A stretch of DNA of 16,327 bases from contig CAZAAK010000056.1 in the NCBI GenBank assembly GCA_964483145.1, forward strand, positions 1 to 16,327, given 5' to 3'. This document shows, piece by piece, positions 14,190 through 16,327 of the stretch (position 1 is the first letter of the stretch; the number at the start of each line of letters is the position of its first letter). This stretch comes from Colimorpha sp964483145. GTDB taxonomy: Bacteria > Bacteroidota > Bacteroidia > Bacteroidales > P3. Under the pieces are notes generated by a model. It did not search any database. It worked only from the letters and a program-made list of their open reading frames with translations, and was not told the DNA's origin. The position numbers and the translations under genes were made by a program.

Positions 14190-14735
14190 ATGGAAGAAGT
14201 AAGGATAGATGTTACCAAGCAGACAAAAGAAGAGCTAGCCCTAGCGGCACCCTATGCCAAGTTGGTGCATCAGTTCAATCAGGCAGAACCGTTCTCAGAG
14301 GAATGGTGGGAGTGGCAACGGGAGATTTTCAAAGGCAAGATAGGCGAGGGTTCACGCGTGATGACTCCACTTACTGCGGTGCGTCCCAATCAGGTGACTA
14401 TTGGCAAGAATGTGGTTGTTATGAACGGATGCTTGATGATGTCGGCCGGAACCATCACCATTGATGACAACGTGCAGATAGCCGCCAATGTGCAACTTAT
14501 TAGCAACAATCACGACCCTTACAAGCGTAGTGTGATTACTTGCAAGCCCGTTCACATCTGCAAAGGTGCATGGGTAGGTGCTGGGAGCAGCATTTTGCCA
14601 GGCGTTACCGTAGGCAAGCACGCCATTGTTGGAGCAGCATCGGTAGTAACTAAAAACGTGCCGGACTATGCAGTGGCTGTTGGCAATCCAGCCCGAGTTG
14701 TCAAGTATCTCGATAAAGACAAGTTTGAGGACTGA
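14190..14735 (+). CDS. Hexapeptide-repeat sugar O-acetyltransferase
   Basis: A 181-residue left-handed beta-helix acyltransferase of the maltose/galactoside O-acetyltransferase type (LbH_MAT_GAT). The N-terminal helical part precedes hexapeptide repeats (about 70-165) such as VTIGKNVVV, ITIDDNVQIAAN and GAWVGAGSSILPGVTVGKHAIVGA. The catalytic histidine is H108 in NNHDPY. Family enzymes move acetyl from acetyl-CoA to a sugar hydroxyl and act as trimers; the acceptor is not readable. The start ATG at 14190 follows a purine-rich AAGGAAGGAAG, the best ribosome-binding site in the window. It lies 75 bases after the YccF fragment and 10 bases before the next gene. Confidence 0.9.
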   Translation: MEEVRIDVTKQTKEELALAAPYAKLVHQFNQAEPFSEEWWEWQREIFKGKIGEGSRVMTPLTAVRPNQVTIGKNVVVMNGCLMMSAGTITIDDNVQIAANVQLISNNHDPYKRSVITCKPVHICKGAWVGAGSSILPGVTVGKHAIVGAASVVTKNVPDYAVAVGNPARVVKYLDKDKFED

Positions 14736-14745
14736 CAGGACCACT

Positions 14746-15090
14746 ATGAACATTGAAGAAATAAGGGCATATTGCTTGACTCTGCCAGGTGCGACAGAAG
14801 ACATGCCGTATGGACCGGACTGCGTGGTGTTCCGTATCGAGGGCAAGATATTTCTGCATATGTTTTTGGAACGCGGTATAGTTGCCATCAAACTACTTCC
14901 CGAACGAGGCGAGGAATTGCGCGACAAGTACGACGCTATTACTCCTGCCTGGCATCTCAACAAGAGGCATTGGAATGACATCATCATAGGGGATACTTTC
15001 CCTAATAAAACTGTTGAGGGGTGGATAAAGGAATCGTATGACCTTGTAAAGAGCAAACTACCCAAGCGTTTGAAGGAGAAATACGAATAG
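14746..15090 (+). CDS. MmcQ/YjbR family protein
   Basis: A 114-residue protein of the MmcQ/YjbR family, with the expected start MNIEEIRAYCLTLPGATEDMPYGPD, here quoted only up to the first part (MNIEEIRAYCLTLPG, then TEDMPYG), and the C-terminal HWNDIIIGDTFPNKTVEGW. The fold is CyaY-like and is sometimes called DNA-binding, but the biological role is poorly known. I use the ATG at 14746, which begins the family pattern and lies 10 bases after the acetyltransferase stop. The next gene starts three bases after its stop, so translation is probably coupled. Confidence 0.88.
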   Translation: MNIEEIRAYCLTLPGATEDMPYGPDCVVFRIEGKIFLHMFLERGIVAIKLLPERGEELRDKYDAITPAWHLNKRHWNDIIIGDTFPNKTVEGWIKESYDLVKSKLPKRLKEKYE

Positions 15091-15093
15091 AAT

Positions 15094-15384
15094 ATGGTGG
15101 CGTTTATACTCTTTTATCTCCTTGTTATCAATGTTGTGGCGTTTATTGTCTATGGCATTGACAAGCACAGGGCAAAACATGCCAGATGGCGCATTCCCGA
15201 GGCAACTCTGTTGTTGCTTGCAGCCCTAGGCGGCAGTCTCGGGGCTTGGTGCGGAATGGGAGTGTGGCATCACAAGACCAGACACAGAAAATTCCGGTAT
15301 GGTGTGCCGGTTATATTTGTCCTGCAGGCCGGTCTTGCGGTGTGGATAATCTGCAGGGCAGCGCAGCACCCAATGACAATATAA
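15094..15384 (+). CDS. DUF1294 small membrane protein
   Basis: A 96-residue membrane protein. It has an N-terminal hydrophobic segment (FILFYLLVINVVAFIVYG), the family motif DKHRAKHARWRIPE, a second hydrophobic segment ending in GGSLGAWCGM, then HHKTRHRKFRYG and a final membrane helix. This layout is DUF1294. Function is unknown; some members are fused to a cold-shock domain, which is absent here. It follows the MmcQ gene by three bases and precedes the last gene of the run by six. Confidence 0.9.
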   Translation: MVAFILFYLLVINVVAFIVYGIDKHRAKHARWRIPEATLLLLAALGGSLGAWCGMGVWHHKTRHRKFRYGVPVIFVLQAGLAVWIICRAAQHPMTI

Positions 15385-15390
15385 ACGGAC

Positions 15391-15942
15391 ATGAGGGAGG
15401 AACTTTCCAGAAGACTCAGTGCAGCCGAAGTCTGCAAACTTGGCGTTGGGATGCAAGGCGACGGCGATCGGCTGGAAGCACTGTATGAGCTAACTTTTGA
15501 TTGTGATAAACAAGTTGCATTCAATGCATTATGGGCTTTTACATTTCTCGATAAGACAAATGTCGGATGGCTTAACAGCAAGCATGACGATTTGATAAAC
15601 CGAGTTTTGGTTGAGACGGACCTTGCCAAGTGTCGTTTGATGCTTTCCATGCTCTTGCGCCAACCTTTTCGGGAAGAGGACATCCGCCCTGACTTTATAG
15701 ATTTTTGTCTGACAAAAATCACGGCGTGTTCGCAACCACACGCCATCCGAGTTCTTTGCATCAAGTTGGCATATGAGCAGATGAAGTTTTATCCGGAGCT
15801 TGTCATGGAACTTGAGGCGGCGTTGGACTTGCTGGAGCAAGAGGCTCTATTCACGAGTTTAACCTCTGCCAAGCGGCAGGTGATGAAAAAAATACAGAAG
15901 CATAAAATGAATGAGAAATTGTGTTGGAGTAAGACAAGCTAG
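15391..15942 (+). CDS. All-helical protein of unknown function, HEAT-like
   Basis: A 183-residue protein I cannot assign to a named family. It is predicted to be almost entirely alpha-helical, with pairs of amphipathic helices (for example EALYELTFDCDKQVAFNAL, then LAKCRLMLSMLLRQPF and CSQPHAIRVLCIKLAYEQM) that resemble HEAT or ARM-type repeats, as in proteins that scaffold others. There is no signal peptide or membrane segment. It ends with a basic tail (KRQVMKKIQKHKM). It is the last gene of the run, six bases after DUF1294. Confidence 0.7.
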   Translation: MREELSRRLSAAEVCKLGVGMQGDGDRLEALYELTFDCDKQVAFNALWAFTFLDKTNVGWLNSKHDDLINRVLVETDLAKCRLMLSMLLRQPFREEDIRPDFIDFCLTKITACSQPHAIRVLCIKLAYEQMKFYPELVMELEAALDLLEQEALFTSLTSAKRQVMKKIQKHKMNEKLCWSKTS

Positions 15943-16280
15943 TAATGTTCCGTGGGGAAGCGATGCCTGCTGGGTTCGGGCGGGAGGCAGTAGCTGCGGT
16001 GCCCAATCTACGGGGGACGCTGACGGTTTGGAGATAATCAATCGGTTGTATGAAGAATCAAAGATAGTGAATGGCGTGCAGAAATATAAAAGACGTTCAA
16101 AATTCCGCCACTTGGGTTGCAAAAGATTGCTGGCAAGCCAAGCGTTATGGCGTTTGAGGTATGCTGTCCTGGGAGAATGTGGCCTCAGTGCGTGTGTGGT
16201 GTAAATAAATAACTGATAGGCAACGTTTTGATTTATAAATGCCGTCATTTGTAAAGACCGAAATATTTTTCTTTTATTCG
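15943..16280. other. Gene-free stretch before the right-edge promoter
   Basis: A frame of 97 codons (15911-16204) overlaps the end of the previous gene but has low-complexity, cysteine- and glycine-rich composition and no family pattern, so I do not call it. No tRNA, SRP RNA, RNase P or tmRNA signature is apparent, and I see no strong terminator. Confidence 0.4.
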
Positions 16281-16292
16281 GAAAATAAATTG

Positions 16293-16300
16293 TATCTTTG
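16293..16300 (+). promoter_or_regulatory. Promoter box for a gene beyond the right edge
   Basis: TATCTTTG fits TAnnTTTG, and AAGGAG follows at 16315-16320, as for a gene that would start just outside the window. No clear -33 element. Confidence 0.55.
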
Positions 16301-16327
16301 CAAAATTGAAAAATAAGGAGACCGTAC

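Noticed and set aside
15911..16204. A 97-codon plus-strand frame after the last operon gene
   Set aside because: It overlaps the end of the previous gene, has no start signal or family pattern, and its composition is not gene-like.
15943..16270. A structural RNA gene in the right intergenic region
   Set aside because: I looked for SRP RNA, RNase P RNA, tmRNA and tRNA signatures and found none.

Overview
The window looks like chromosomal DNA of a Bacteroidota, most likely Bacteroidales. Promoter-like sites of the TAnnTTTG type characteristic of this phylum precede several genes, Shine-Dalgarno signals are weak, and there is a PorP/SprF-type outer-membrane protein paired with a PD40/OmpA-like protein. 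No ribosomal or tRNA gene is present, so the genus cannot be fixed from sequence alone.

Positions 1-2226 are a degenerate mobile patch. It holds a small unknown cysteine-containing protein, an IS256-family transposase that keeps its three DDE residues but has lost its C-terminus, and on the other strand the N-terminal remnant of an IS4-family transposase whose start codon has become ATA. A perfect 15-bp hairpin sits near the junction. Positions 2227-5915 (minus) carry tsaD (tRNA t6A synthesis) followed by the PorP/SprF-like and PD40/OmpA-like envelope genes. A divergent region with two minus-strand promoter boxes separates tsaD from a 4HBT acyl-CoA thioesterase gene (plus) that is probably leaderless. 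At 6733-8001 lies a solitary sugar-transfer-associated ATP-grasp gene behind a good promoter and a structured leader.

Positions 8101-10343 form a metal-handling pair: a 70-residue HMA metallochaperone and a CopA-like P1B ATPase. The ATPase keeps the HMA, TGE, CPC, DKTGTLT and GDGIND motifs but lacks about 90 residues between DKTGTLT and the next P-domain segment, so the nucleotide-binding N-domain is missing. Converging on it (10366-12319, minus) is a UbiA-family prenyltransferase followed by a radical SAM enzyme whose C-terminal cysteine region resembles the HpnH family, which suggests an isoprenoid-modifying pathway.

The intergenic stretch 12320-12893 contains a striking 93-bp dyad made of four 11-bp tandem units facing four inverted copies. 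Downstream is a tightly packed plus-strand run (12894-15942): DEDDh exonuclease, flavin reductase-like protein, a 43-residue single YccF domain, hexapeptide acetyltransferase, MmcQ/YjbR protein, DUF1294 membrane protein and an all-helical protein of unknown function. The window closes with a promoter-like site for a gene beyond the right edge.

Most genes are ordinary housekeeping or envelope functions. The best candidates for something not yet described are the N-domain-less P1B ATPase, the 11-bp repeat dyad and the radical SAM/UbiA pair.
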